The notes under the pieces: generated by a model
Seen by the model: only the letters and a program-made list of their open reading frames with translations
The model's database searches: none
What the model was told of the DNA's origin: nothing
Position numbers and translations under genes: made by a program
Shown: positions 18,101 to 26,889 of the stretch, piece after piece
Position numbering within the stretch: the stretch's first letter is position 1
Layout of the letters: every line of letters starts with the position of its first letter
Assembly: GCF_030412265.1 (NCBI RefSeq)
Contig: NZ_JAUHLN010000001.1
Span: 620,001 to 684,000, forward strand
Length of the DNA: 64,000 bases
Source: Fictibacillus terranigra
GTDB taxonomy: Bacteria > Bacillota > Bacilli > Bacillales > Fictibacillaceae
Reading direction: 5' to 3'

Positions 18101-19363
18101 GTCATACATGAGATGAGAGAAGCTAGAGATGTGCGCATGGGCATGTATGGACACAGCAACCAGCCTTCCCATCACATTATGTACATGTATAATTATGCAG
18201 GCCAGCCTTGGAAAACACAGGAGAAGGTGAGAGAGGCTCTTGACCGCCTCTACATCGGGAGTGAAATCGGGCAGGGCTATGCTGGTGACGAAGACAACGG
18301 AGAGATGTCAGCATGGCAGATCTTCAGTGCATTGGGCTTTTATCCTTTAAAGATGGGAAGTCCGGAATATGCCATCGGAGCTCCACTTTTCAAAAAAGCA
18401 ACCATTCAATTGGAAAATGGGAAGAAAATTGTCATCCATGCTCCTAAAAACAGTAAAAAGAATAAATATGTTCAGGGCTTGAAGGTTAATGGAAAAAGCT
18501 ACAGCAAAACGTTTATTCTTCACTCAGACCTGGCAAAGGGCGCAAGACTGGACTTTGATATGGGCTCTAAGCCTTCGAAATGGGGAAGAGGTAAAAAGGA
18601 TGCCCCAGCTTCCATTACACAGGACTCGACAGATGGATCCTCCCTGCAGCCAAAACCCATGGGCGACCTCACAGACCATCAAGCAGGAGAAGCCAGTGAA
18701 GCACAAGGTGGAAAAGTAGAGGCTTTATTTGATAACACGTCGACTACCGCTGAAAATCTGAACAGTAAGCGGCCGGCCATACAGTATCGTTTCAAAAATG
18801 CAAAAACAGTGCAGATGTATACCATGACGTCAGCCGCTGGTCCATCCGGTGACTCCGATCCGCAGCGTTCGGATCCAAAGAGCTGGGTCTTAAAGGGATC
18901 CGTGGACGGAAAACGCTGGGTGGAGCTGGATAAGAAGGAAAACGAGCATTTCACATGGCGTCTTCAAACACGGGCATTTTCCGTCAAACAGCCTGGCCAA
19001 TACATGTACTACAAGCTTGAAATTACGGAAAACAACGGCGGCGGCAGCACCTCACTTGCTGAACTTGAGCTGCTGGGGAAAGATCTAACCTCGGATTTTA
19101 ACGAGATGAACAAGAGTGTTGACGATTTCTTTCAATCTGGAGACTTGAATGGTAAGTTAAAAAGCGCACTTGAACAAGATTTGAGCAGCGCACAGTTGTT
19201 TTATGAAAAAGGACTATACAAATTGTCAGGCAGCTATATGCAGAAGTTTATCAATCATCTCAATCAGAGAGACTCCCAACAGTATGTATCGAAGGAGGCA
19301 ATAAGGAAACTGGATGCAGATGCCCACGCTTTGATGTCTTCCCTCCTTCAGGTTGTAAATTAG
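15131..19363 (+). CDS. Secreted multidomain GH92 alpha-mannosidase
   Basis: Predicted exported exo-alpha-mannosidase acting on mannans or N-glycan-like material outside the cell. Visible order in 1410 residues: signal peptide (KKRML...LPVSQPVNA), an F5/8 type C-like carbohydrate-binding domain (about 85-210), GH92 N-terminal domain and catalytic barrel (about 390-1150) with HSNQPSHH near 1006 and the acid-residue motif DNGEMSAW near 1053, a second F5/8C-like domain (about 1190-1310), and a C-terminal FIMAH-like helical domain starting SVDDFFQSGDL. TTG 15131 with GGAGGTG 7 nt upstream gives a clean signal peptide; ATG 15089 would not. A perfect CRE lies upstream. It sits between tagO and tagV, so it is an insertion relative to B. 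subtilis. Confidence 0.9.
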   Translation: MNNKKRMLSVFTSTIFLTSILTLPVSQPVNALTHTIEKGVDDFYTSFEQNQPQPSWENTVETDAEGRKMSSGIDGNIRYEGIQGDITHKVEKVTVSAENPPNEIGEKLTDRDVNTKWLAFEPTGWIELKLSEPEAVVKYALTSANDYDGRDPKDWQLAGSNDGKSWTALDTRTNEDFPKRFERKLYSFENQTKYLYYRINILKNSGENLTQIAEIALSNGIDVPAPQPADMKSEPGNGPSTSYTAKTKAGWTGTKAITYSGTHLPKDRAYSYNKIVDVNIEVNRKTELSYYIHPEFTDSDQNDYSSSYAAVDLAFSDGTYLHDLQAYDQYGIQVSPQAQGKSKTLYMNQWNYKHSNIGAAAAGKTIKRILIAYDNPKGPAVFKGSVDDIKIDGTPVRKAYDHRSDYVNILRGTQSNSTFSRGNNFPAIAVPHGFNFWTPVTDAGSTSWLYSYNQNNNANNQPEIQAFSISHEPSPWMGDRQTFQVMPSDSAKEKPDADRKARALPFKHSNETAKPHYYSVTFDNGIRTEITPTDHAALQRFTFKGDSSSLIFDNVNNNGGIQIDKEKGEVKGYSDVKSGLSAGASRMFVYAKFDQPITDSGMLTGEGRDKVTAFVRFNTKDQKAVTMRVATSLISVEQARKNLEQEIYQEDTFDSIKQKAQKKWDSLLNKIEVEGASEDQLVTLYSNMYRLFLYPNSGFENTGTIKEPHYQYASPFSPPVSESSPVQTGAKIVDGKTYVNNGFWDTYRTTWPAYSLFTPTKAGEMIDGFVQQYRDGGWVSRWSSPGYANLMVGTSSDVAFADAYLKGVHNFDVKSFYQSAIKNASTVSPNPGTGRKGLAKSIFDGYTNTATGEGLSWSMDGYINDYGIANLAKSLSETAGKNDAAKLQYKTDAKYYLNRSQNYVNLFNRDEKFFIGRAPSGEWRANGEEFDAREWGGDYTETNAWNMAFHAPQDGQGLANLYGGKKGLAAKLDHFFSTPETALHAGEYGGVIHEMREARDVRMGMYGHSNQPSHHIMYMYNYAGQPWKTQEKVREALDRLYIGSEIGQGYAGDEDNGEMSAWQIFSALGFYPLKMGSPEYAIGAPLFKKATIQLENGKKIVIHAPKNSKKNKYVQGLKVNGKSYSKTFILHSDLAKGARLDFDMGSKPSKWGRGKKDAPASITQDSTDGSSLQPKPMGDLTDHQAGEASEAQGGKVEALFDNTSTTAENLNSKRPAIQYRFKNAKTVQMYTMTSAAGPSGDSDPQRSDPKSWVLKGSVDGKRWVELDKKENEHFTWRLQTRAFSVKQPGQYMYYKLEITENNGGGSTSLAELELLGKDLTSDFNEMNKSVDDFFQSGDLNGKLKSALEQDLSSAQLFYEKGLYKLSGSYMQKFINHLNQRDSQQYVSKEAIRKLDADAHALMSSLLQVVN

Positions 19364-19495
19364 CACCTGGCGAGTTTCTACTATCTTATTCTCTTTTCCC
19401 TGGGAAAAGGGTTGAAAGCGGTTAAATAAGGGGATGAGAGCCTTACATGAGGGGGAAACGTACTTTTTTCCTTGATCAGGGACCAGCTTTGGGAC

Positions 19496-19621
19496 GTTAT
19501 TCACGGAAATCCTTCATTTACTCACGGTTCGACACGAATTACTCACAGAAATGGACTCTTTACTCACGGAAATGGACTCTTTACTCACGGAAATTCACTT
19601 ATTAATCACAAAACCAATCAT
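19496..19621 (+). repeat. Tandem array of 21-bp units (copy A)
   Basis: Five full units and a partial sixth, each beginning near TTTACTCACGG (unit starts at 19496, 19517, 19538, 19559, 19580, 19601). Units 3 and 4 differ at only two positions. The array fills much of the 334-nt gap between the convergent mannosidase and tagV genes. A second array of the same unit lies at 40546-40650 in the opposite orientation. Confidence 0.85.
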
Positions 19622-19663
19622 TTTCATAAGATAAAACTCTAATAAACAAGCAGAAAACATAAA

Positions 19664-19689
19664 AAAACCCGCCAAATCTGGCGGGTTTT
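19664..19689. terminator. Bidirectional terminator between mannosidase and tagV
   Basis: Arms AAAACCCGCC and GGCGGGTTTT around AATC-type loop, with A-run on the left and T-run on the right, so it can serve both convergent genes. Confidence 0.9.
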
Positions 19690-19697
19690 CTACTTTC

Positions 19698-20762
19698 TTA
19701 TTCTCCTGTCCCCTGGCTATCGCTGCTGCCGTCAGCGGAAGAGGAGCCATTGCCTTTATAATCAAGGATCTCTTTCATTCGATCGGTTACTTTTTGAACG
19801 ACTTGCTCATCAGGGCTGAAGTAGTAAACACCGTTGATGTACTCATCTTGTCCCCCAATGTTCATGCGTTCAAGCTCTTTGCTTTGAATTTGTTTGTAGA
19901 AGTTCCTCATACCGAACAATTCTTTGAGTGAAATATTCGTTTGAACGTTATTTCCTACAGAGTTCAACAGGTTGTCCGCCCTTGAAATCGACTTGATGGA
20001 CAGCGCTTTGTCAGCTACGGCTTTCATCGCTTGCTGCTGGCGTTCCTGGCGGCCGAAATCCCCGCGTTTATCCTGTTTACGCATCTGAACGTACGTAAGA
20101 GCTTCATCGCCGTTCAGATCCATCTTTCCTTTGTGGAAGTAGATCTTCTTGCCTTTCAGGTTTTTCTGAGAGAAGTCGAACGGCACGTCTACGGTAATTC
20201 CGCCGACGGAATCTACGACCTCTTTAAACCCTTGGAAGTTGGTACGGACATAATAATCGATCGGTACATTAAGGAAATGCTCAACTGCATCAATCGTTGC
20301 CTGTTCTTTATGCCCTTTTTTGCCGTATGCATAAGAGTGGCCAATCTTGTCTTTGCGGCCTTCCACCGGCAAATACGTTCTTGTATCCCGTGGAATACTG
20401 ACGATCGCCGCTTCTTTCGTATCGGGATTAATGGTTAGGACCATCAGAGCATCAGAGTGGCCTGGTGACCCTTTGTAGTTTTCGACACCCATCAGCAAGA
20501 TCGTGACAGGGTCTTTACCCATTGTGACTTTATCCATGCGAAGATCGGATTTGTTGCCATGGGCAAGGCCTTTGTAGCTTTCATCCGCTGTGGATTTCAC
20601 CTTGTAGGCCAAGTATCCGGCATAAGCGACTCCACCGAGCATACAAAGCACAAGGAGAACAAGAAACATGCGGATCAATCGCCGGAATGGACGGCGTTTT
20701 CTTTTTTTTACTCTCCTTCTGACAAGCCGTGTCGGCTGCCTTTCTTCATTATAATAGCTCAT
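19698..20762 (-). CDS. tagV: LCP-family wall glycopolymer transferase (TagV-like)
   Basis: Predicted LytR-CpsA-Psr enzyme attaching wall teichoic acid or other anionic glycans to peptidoglycan. The 354-residue protein has a basic cytoplasmic N-terminus (RRRVKKRKRRPFRR), one transmembrane segment (about 29-51), and the extracellular LCP domain with ILLMGVE, SDALMVLTINP, IPRDTRTYLP (substrate-phosphate-binding arginines), VDSVGGITVDVP and ALTYVQMRKQDKRGDFGRQERQQ. A serine-rich tail ends the protein. GAGGAA precedes the ATG. Position beside yvyE and degS matches B. subtilis yvhJ/tagV. Confidence 0.88.
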   Translation of the reverse strand: MSYYNEERQPTRLVRRRVKKRKRRPFRRLIRMFLVLLVLCMLGGVAYAGYLAYKVKSTADESYKGLAHGNKSDLRMDKVTMGKDPVTILLMGVENYKGSPGHSDALMVLTINPDTKEAAIVSIPRDTRTYLPVEGRKDKIGHSYAYGKKGHKEQATIDAVEHFLNVPIDYYVRTNFQGFKEVVDSVGGITVDVPFDFSQKNLKGKKIYFHKGKMDLNGDEALTYVQMRKQDKRGDFGRQERQQQAMKAVADKALSIKSISRADNLLNSVGNNVQTNISLKELFGMRNFYKQIQSKELERMNIGGQDEYINGVYYFSPDEQVVQKVTDRMKEILDYKGNGSSSADGSSDSQGTGE

Positions 20763-20866
20763 GTTTTATTCCTCACTTTAACGGGAAAGTTCCCTAATTG
20801 ATCTCTCAATAATTCAACCCTACAGTCCATAGGTTTCGACACTTTCTGAAATAAATGGGGATAGAA

Positions 20867-21502
20867 CTACAAGATTTTTTCTTCCAAGTATTCCATTGAA
20901 CCGTCTTCTATTGTAGCATGCGCATTTGTGAGGTTTATTAAATATTCTTTAAAGTTTTGTACGTCTTCCACAGAAACATACGCAAGAATTTCAACCTGCT
21001 CAAGATAGTTAATTTCTTTGATAATGTATGGAGAGGATCTTAACTCATTCTCGACTTTGCCGAGAAGTGTATAGTCAATCTTAGTATGGACAATTTGCAT
21101 CAGTTTGCGTTCTACCACTCCGATGGCGTTCAAACCCTCGCTGACGCTTTTTCCGTAAGCGCGTATCAATCCTCCTGCACCAAGTTTGATTCCGCCGAAA
21201 TAGCGGGTAACTACGACGACGACATCTTTTAATCTTCTTTTTTTCAGAACCTCGAGCATCGGAACGCCAGCAGTGCCGCTCGGCTCTCCGTCATCGTTCG
21301 CTTTTTGAATCTGGTCGTGCTCCCCGATCAGATAGGCAGAACAGTTATGGGTCGCGCCATGATGGGTTTTTTTGATGCTTTGTATAAATTCCATCGCTTC
21401 AGCTTCAGTCGTTGCCCTTGCGAAATGAGCGATGAACCTTGACCGCTCGATGACAATCTCATGCTCGCCGGTTTCTTTGACGGTAAAATAGTTGGATAAC
21501 AT
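20867..21502 (-). CDS. yvyE: YvyE, YigZ/IMPACT-family protein
   Basis: A 211-residue member of the YigZ/IMPACT family, whose cellular role is poorly defined. The N-terminal UPF0029 domain shows the signature GEPSGTAGVPMLEVLKK and TRYFGGIKLGAGGLIRAYG near residues 75-115; a smaller C-terminal domain follows. AAGGAG lies about 10 nt before the ATG. It is divergent from degS and downstream of no other gene, as in B. subtilis. Confidence 0.92.
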   Translation of the reverse strand: MLSNYFTVKETGEHEIVIERSRFIAHFARATTEAEAMEFIQSIKKTHHGATHNCSAYLIGEHDQIQKANDDGEPSGTAGVPMLEVLKKRRLKDVVVVVTRYFGGIKLGAGGLIRAYGKSVSEGLNAIGVVERKLMQIVHTKIDYTLLGKVENELRSSPYIIKEINYLEQVEILAYVSVEDVQNFKEYLINLTNAHATIEDGSMEYLEEKIL

Positions 21503-21826
21503 TTTTCAGCGTGCTCCTTAGTAATGGATTTAAATAAATCGTAAAATAAATGGTAATGAAAAAATGTAAAGTTCACTTAAAAATTATCCCAAAAAAGCTA
21601 CAAATTGAGGGGATTTAGTGCTATCCTTCATTATAAGGCGCAAGCAACTTTCCTACAAATTTCTATGCAGAATAGACATAAAATTCCTTTTTCATACGAA
21701 TGATTTATGGAATAAATGTTTTTATTTGGATTTATGGTAAGAAAGTCCCATGTCCAATTTAGGTAGGATGGTTCTAGAACTAAAGTCTGTTCTTCTTTAT
21801 CGTTTTAATTGGAGGATATTTACAAG

Positions 21827-22987
21827 ATGGCAGCTAAAACACAAATCGATCCAAAGCTTTTAGATGGCATTCTTACAGAAACCATCAATACCGTTAAAGT
21901 AAGCCAGACTCAAGTGTTTGATATCAGCGAGGAATCGCGGCAGGAATTTTTGCGGCTGGCGAAAGAGCTTGAAGATGTCAAAGAAAAAGCGCTCGAAGCC
22001 ATTGACCGGTCGGACCTGCTTGAAGAAAGGTCCAAGATCGCCAGGTCAAAGCTGGCTCAGGTAAGCAAACACTTTCAAAAGTACAGTGAGGGCGACATTC
22101 GCGAGGCCTATGAAAGCGCAAATGCCATTCAGATCGAGATGTCGATTGCCCGCCAGACGGAGAAACAGCTGCGCGAAAAACGGAACGATTTGGAAAGGCG
22201 CTTGAATGCTCTGAAAGAGACGGTGGCTAAAGCTGAATCGCTCGTTGGGCAGATTTCGGTCGTCCTGAATTATTTAAGCGGAGATTTATTAAAGATTAAT
22301 GAACTTGTGGAGGATGCCAAGCAAAAGCAGGAGTTTGGCCTTCAGATCATTGAAGCTCAAGAGGAAGAACGCCGCCGGGTATCACGTGAAATTCATGATG
22401 GTCCGGCCCAGCTCATGGCGAATGTATTAATCCGCTCCGAGCTGGTTGAAAAAGTGTTCAATGAAAAAGGTACACAGGCTGCAGTAACTGAAATTAGAGA
22501 CTTACGAGAGATGGTCAGAGCCTCCTTAAGGGAAGTCAGGAGAATTATTTACGATCTCCGGCCGATGGCGCTCGATGACCTTGGACTCGTCCCTACATTA
22601 AAAAAATACTTGCGCAACGTCCAGGAAAGTACCGGAATTGAAATCGAGCTCGTACCCATGGGAAATGAGCGGAGATTTCATACGAAGATGGAAATAGCGT
22701 TATTTCGATTGATTCAAGAAGCTGTCCAGAATTCATGCAAACACGCCGATCCGAAACATATCTCGGTGAAGATCGAATTTACGGACCGCAATGTATCCTT
22801 ATTTGTAAAAGATGACGGTAAAGGTTTCGATGCAGGTGTTCCGCAGAAGACCAATTCGTTTGGGCTGATCGGAATGAGGGAGCGCGTAGAACTGCTTGAA
22901 GGCACACTGAAAATCAGCTCGCGCTTGAATATCGGAACCGGCGTTTATATTCAAATACCTATACGAGATCGGGAGGGTTCAGAATGA
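21827..22987 (+). CDS. degS: DegS sensor histidine kinase (cytoplasmic)
   Basis: Soluble sensor kinase that phosphorylates DegU and controls exoenzymes, competence and motility. The 386-residue protein has an N-terminal sensor domain rich in coiled coil (residues about 20-170), the HisKA_3 phospho-acceptor in [11 protein letters not shown] with His190, and an HATPase domain with [10 protein letters not shown] and DDGKGFD, then [17 protein letters not shown] 21827 has GGAGG 11 nt upstream; TTG 21809 overlaps that site. The 324-nt gap upstream, shared with divergent yvyE, shows no promoter I can call with confidence. Confidence 0.95.
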   Translation: MAAKTQIDPKLLDGILTETINTVKVSQTQVFDISEESRQEFLRLAKELEDVKEKALEAIDRSDLLEERSKIARSKLAQVSKHFQKYSEGDIREAYESANAIQIEMSIARQTEKQLREKRNDLERRLNALKETVAKAESLVGQISVVLNYLSGDLLKINELVEDAKQKQEFGLQIIEAQEEERRRVSREIHDGPAQLMANVLIRSELVEKVFNEKGTQAAVTEIRDLREMVRASLREVRRIIYDLRPMALDDLGLVPTLKKYLRNVQESTGIEIELVPMGNERRFHTKMEIALFRLIQEAVQNSCKHADPKHISVKIEFTDRNVSLFVKDDGKGFDAGVPQKTNSFGLIGMRERVELLEGTLKISSRLNIGTGVYIQIPIRDREGSE

Positions 22988-23724
22988 GAAGTCTAAATGT
23001 TTATGAATCCAGTGCAGCGGCACCGGATAAAACAAGAATTGCAATTATTGATGACCATCGATTGTTCAGGGAGGGCGTAAAGCGCATCCTGGATATGGAG
23101 GATGAATTTTCAGTCGTAGCCGAGGGAGATGACGGTTCTGAGGCTGAAGATATCGTAAATGAGCATCATCCTGATGTCGTGCTGATGGATATCAACATGC
23201 CGCACATCAACGGTGTGGAAGCAACACGCCGTTTGGTCGAAAAGGCTCCCGAAACGAAAGTGATCATCCTTTCCATCCATGATGATGAAACGTATGTATC
23301 CCATGCCGTCCAGACGGGGGCTTCTGGCTACCTGCTGAAGGAAATGGATGCTGATTCTTTGATCGAGGCTGTAAAAGTAGTCGCAGAAGGCGGAGCGTAC
23401 CTTCATCCGAAGATCACTTACAATCTTTTAAATGAGTTCCGCCGTTTATCAACATCGACGAAGAACAATGCCAACAACCCGAACAATATCGGTCTTACTG
23501 AAGTGGAGTATCGCAAACCGCTTCATATTCTGACCCGCCGTGAATGTGAAGTATTGCAGCTCTTGGCTGATGGAAAAAGCAACCGCGGAATTGGAGAAGA
23601 CTTGTTCATCTCCGAGAAGACGGTCAAGAACCATGTCAGCAACATTCTCCAAAAGATGAACGTGAACGACCGAACCCAGGCTGTGGTTGAAGCCATCAAG
23701 AACGGCTGGGTAAAAGTAAAATAA
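22984..23724 (+). CDS. degU: DegU response regulator with extended N-terminus
   Basis: NarL/FixJ-type response regulator acting with DegS. Receiver domain: [18 protein letters not shown], phospho-acceptor Asp69 in [15 protein letters not shown], then a LuxR-type HTH ([20 protein letters not shown]...[13 protein letters not shown]) at the C-terminus. The protein has about 13 more N-terminal residues than B. subtilis DegU (Asp69 rather than Asp56). The start is secure: GGGAGGG precedes this ATG and it overlaps the degS stop as ATGA. The effect of the extension is unknown. Confidence 0.95.
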   Translation: MRSLNVYESSAAAPDKTRIAIIDDHRLFREGVKRILDMEDEFSVVAEGDDGSEAEDIVNEHHPDVVLMDINMPHINGVEATRRLVEKAPETKVIILSIHDDETYVSHAVQTGASGYLLKEMDADSLIEAVKVVAEGGAYLHPKITYNLLNEFRRLSTSTKNNANNPNNIGLTEVEYRKPLHILTRRECEVLQLLADGKSNRGIGEDLFISEKTVKNHVSNILQKMNVNDRTQAVVEAIKNGWVKVK

Positions 23725-23737
23725 ATACGATTGAGAT

Positions 23738-23769
23738 GCCCGGTTCTTTATGGAGCCGGGCTTTTTTTT
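23738..23769 (+). terminator. degSU terminator
   Basis: GCCCGG and CCGGGC arms around a 12-nt loop followed by eight T residues. Confidence 0.9.
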
Positions 23770-23786
23770 ATCCTTCAGCTCCTTAC

Positions 23787-25589
23787 TTAACTGGCGGTAG
23801 GGCTTGGAAACCCCTTCACACTTTCAGCCGGGAGCGAAATCTCGGCGATTGTCCCTTCTCCAACGGTGCTCGTGAAGTGCAGATGCCCCTGATGGTTGTC
23901 CAAAATCTTTTGGGCGACCATCAAGCCGAGCCCCTTGCCGTTCTCTTTTGTCGTGAAAAAAGGATGAAAGAGCTGGTTCAGGTGGCCATCGGCAATCCCC
24001 ATACCTTCGTCCTTGATCTGAATCAGCAAATTTTTGTTTGGATTTGATGTAACCGTTATCGTTACCTTGCCGCCGCCAGGCATCGCTTCGATCGCGTTCT
24101 TGATCACATTGACAAAAACCTTCTTTAACTGGTTTTCTTCGCATTTAACGGTCGCTCTGTCGATGCAAAACTGAGTATCGATCTGTGCATTGTTGAGGCT
24201 GGCCTGTCCGGTGAGAAGCCGGATGACCTGGTTGATCAAAGGAAGGAACTCAACCACTGTGGTGACCGTCATGTGCGGCTTGGCCAGCACCATGAATTCA
24301 TTGGTAATCTCGTTGATCGATTCTATGTCCTCCAGCATGATGTGTAAGTACTCTGTGAAGTTGAACATCGAGGGGTGATCAAGAAACATCTGTGTGAACC
24401 CTTTAAGGGAGGTAAGAGGATTTCGGATTTCATGGGCGACCCCGGCAGCCAGCTCCCCGACAACGGCTAATTTTTCTGATTGATGGATCTTTCTCTCCAT
24501 ACATCTCCTTTCTGTTAAATCTTTAACCGTACCGATGATGCCGGTCAGTTTGTGATTCACGAAATAAGGGATGTTAGTGATCTCTGCTTCAAATACAGTC
24601 CCGTTTTTATGTTGGATGAGCACCTCCCGTTTGATCGGTTCACCGGCGAGGGTCCGCTGAAACAGTTCTTCTGTTTTTTCTTTTTCCGATGAGGCCAGGA
24701 GAGAGGTATAGAGAGTACCTTCCAGTTCAAGTGCAGAGTAGCCGGTGATCTTTTCCAAAGCATGATTGCCCCCTGTGAACCTTCTGTCTTTACCGATCAT
24801 ATAGACGCCGTCCGGATTCAGAGCGATCAGGGAATGGTTGCGCTGTTCACTTTCATCCAGCTGCAAGGATTTCAGCTTCAGCTGCTGATCATTCATTGCT
24901 CCAAGTACATACAGCAGTGTAATGAACAAGGAGGCTACGATCACAATAGCTGTGGCGATTAAAGAGAGGCTTCCGAGACTTGGATCATGCATGGCAAGAA
25001 AAAGGTGATGAGACTTCATCAGCATCGCTTTTTCACCGATATAGTGAAGACCGGTCAAAGACGCAGCCAAGAACAGACTGTTGATGACCTGGTTGAATGA
25101 TGAAGGATGGGGAACAGAAAACTGTCGGTAGAGAGCGATGCCTGAAAATAGATAGGCAGCTGCAGCAGCGAGGCTGGATACAAGAACGTCATAGTGAAGA
25201 CTTGAGTTCATTGCCGCCGTTTTCATACCGAAATAATGAAGGGCAATGATACAGGACCCCATGAAGGAAAAAGAAAGTAAGACACTGCTCTTTTTATGAA
25301 AGGACTGGGTAAAATAAAAGGCTCCGTACGCTCCGGCAACAGCGATGAGCATGCACTGGCTGATGGCGGAAATATGATTGGCGGCTGTCAAGGACATGTT
25401 GAGCGACATCATCCCGACAAAATGCGTACCCCAAATCCCGATACCCATCGTCAGGGAAGCGCTGAACAGCCAAAAGCAGCGGGAATGATTAGTTTTCCGG
25501 TTACTTCTACGGGCAAAATCTAAAGCAACGAAAGAGTAGACGACGGAAACGACGACGGATAGAGCAACGATATATAGATTATGCTGCAT
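23787..25589 (-). CDS. MHYT-domain PAS sensor histidine kinase
   Basis: Predicted membrane sensor kinase. The N-terminal half is seven hydrophobic segments with repeated H-x-x-G/M patterns (WGTHFVGMMS, ALHYFGMKTA, GLHYIGEKA) characteristic of the MHYT domain, thought to bind metal and sense gases. A PAS domain (about residues 250-370) and a HisKA/HATPase core (VAHEIRNPLTSLKGF; NVIKNAIEAMPGGG; DEGMGI; GKGLGLMV) follow, close to sporulation-type kinases KinA-E. ATG 25589 has AGGAGGT 11 nt upstream; an ATG 24 nt earlier lacks one. No response regulator is beside it, so Spo0F or an orphan regulator may be its partner. It is an insertion between degU and degV relative to B. subtilis. Confidence 0.88.
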   Translation of the reverse strand: MQHNLYIVALSVVVSVVYSFVALDFARRSNRKTNHSRCFWLFSASLTMGIGIWGTHFVGMMSLNMSLTAANHISAISQCMLIAVAGAYGAFYFTQSFHKKSSVLLSFSFMGSCIIALHYFGMKTAAMNSSLHYDVLVSSLAAAAAYLFSGIALYRQFSVPHPSSFNQVINSLFLAASLTGLHYIGEKAMLMKSHHLFLAMHDPSLGSLSLIATAIVIVASLFITLLYVLGAMNDQQLKLKSLQLDESEQRNHSLIALNPDGVYMIGKDRRFTGGNHALEKITGYSALELEGTLYTSLLASSEKEKTEELFQRTLAGEPIKREVLIQHKNGTVFEAEITNIPYFVNHKLTGIIGTVKDLTERRCMERKIHQSEKLAVVGELAAGVAHEIRNPLTSLKGFTQMFLDHPSMFNFTEYLHIMLEDIESINEITNEFMVLAKPHMTVTTVVEFLPLINQVIRLLTGQASLNNAQIDTQFCIDRATVKCEENQLKKVFVNVIKNAIEAMPGGGKVTITVTSNPNKNLLIQIKDEGMGIADGHLNQLFHPFFTTKENGKGLGLMVAQKILDNHQGHLHFTSTVGEGTIAEISLPAESVKGFPSPTAS

Positions 25590-25795
25590 AGTATGAAAGG
25601 ACCTCCTATACATGAATATAATTTACTAATTTCTTACAATTTCGACGTTTTCCTTCTTTTAATCACAATTTTTTGCAAATATTTTCCTGGGTCCATTGGA
25701 CCTTCTTTGCAATTGGTATCAGCCTTGTGGCCAAGTCCTGTTTTTTTCGATCCCGTCTGGGGTAATAAGTAAGAAAAACAGGAGTGGTGGGCTGA

Positions 25796-26767
25796 ATGGA
25801 AAAAGGATATTATTTGACAGCAGATATTGGCGGAACGAACGTGGAGACTGCCCTTTTTAAAGATGGCACAATGCTGGGGAACAGAGAATTTCCGACACAG
25901 GAATTTGTGGATTCCGGTGTTCTTATAGAATTGGCGAAACAAGCTAAGGAGATGGCAGAGGAAGAGAACGTAAGCTGGGGGGATATTGTTTCGGCTGGAA
26001 TCGCAGCACCCGGCGTGATCGATCCAGAGGAGGGCATTGTTTTTCGTGCCCCCAATCTGAAATGGAAGGATTATGCGCTGAAAAAAGAAGCGGAGGAACG
26101 GCTGGGTGTGCCTGTTCATATTGATAATGATGTAAATGCCGGATTGCTGGGCGAAGTCTATTACGGAGCTGCACAGGGAAAGAAAAATGTCCTCCTGTTC
26201 ATGGTTGGAACAAGCATTGGGGCAGGCCTGCTGATTGATGGCAAGGTCTATCGCGGAGCAAACTGGGCATCAGGTGAGGTCGGCCACATGATCAGTGATC
26301 CAGAAGCAGCATCCGGTTCGTTTGTTCCGATCAAGGAAGGCTACGGCTTTTTAAGCAGCAAAATGGGTGGTGTGGCTATCGCCCATCATTATCGGGAAGG
26401 AAAGCGGCTGGAGGGGGGAGTGTCCGAGGAAGACCTCAACCAACTGAGAGCCGCTGATGTGTTTCAGTTCGCGGAGGAAGGGGACAAGCTCGCCCAGGGT
26501 ACGATCCGGGAGGGCATTCTTCATATGGGGATCGCCATCATAAATGCTGCTGCTCTTCTTAATCCTGAAACAGTTGTCATCGGCGGAGGAGTCGCTCAAT
26601 CGGGCAACTGGTTCCTTGGAAAAATAAAGAGCATGCTGGAAGAGTGGGTTCCGTGTCCTACCGAGGTGGTTCTTGCCGGCTTAAAGGATCAATCACCGCT
26701 CTATGGGGCTCTAGCTCTTTGCCAGCTGATGGATAAAGAGGGAAAGGTTCAGGCAGGAAATGGATGA
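25796..26767 (+). CDS. ROK-family sugar kinase lacking the zinc motif
   Basis: Predicted ATP-dependent glucokinase-like enzyme. Seen: the ATP phosphate-binding start TADIGGTNVETALF, AGIAAPGVID, the catalytic Asp in VHIDNDVNAGLLGE, and MVGTSIGAGLLIDGKV...GEVGHM. ROK proteins normally carry CxCGxxGCxE shortly after the GEVGH segment; here that stretch reads HMISDPEAASGSFVPI with no cysteines. The substrate is therefore uncertain, and a zinc-independent ROK kinase is possible. Start ATG 25796 follows a weak GAGTGGTGGG. Confidence 0.8.
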   Translation: MEKGYYLTADIGGTNVETALFKDGTMLGNREFPTQEFVDSGVLIELAKQAKEMAEEENVSWGDIVSAGIAAPGVIDPEEGIVFRAPNLKWKDYALKKEAEERLGVPVHIDNDVNAGLLGEVYYGAAQGKKNVLLFMVGTSIGAGLLIDGKVYRGANWASGEVGHMISDPEAASGSFVPIKEGYGFLSSKMGGVAIAHHYREGKRLEGGVSEEDLNQLRAADVFQFAEEGDKLAQGTIREGILHMGIAIINAAALLNPETVVIGGGVAQSGNWFLGKIKSMLEEWVPCPTEVVLAGLKDQSPLYGALALCQLMDKEGKVQAGNG

Positions 26768-26798
26768 AGGTTAGCGAAAGTAAATATGGAAAAAGAAA

Positions 26799-26822
26799 GC
26801 GCCGTTTTAATGAAAACGGCGC
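26799..26822. terminator. Hairpin between ROK kinase and degV
   Basis: Perfect 10-bp stem GCGCCGTTTT / AAAACGGCGC with loop AATG. The T-run on the + side is weak (CTGTTTCG); AAAAAGAAA on the left would serve the opposite strand. Confidence 0.65.
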
Positions 26823-26889
26823 CTGTTTCGTGTAAACTACTAACGTAGATGAGACAATGGACGAAATACTGTCAGGAAAGGAAATTCCA

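Noticed and set aside
19496-19621. CRISPR-like repeats
   Set aside because: Units are contiguous 21-mers without spacers and no cas genes are present; tandem repeat is the better description.
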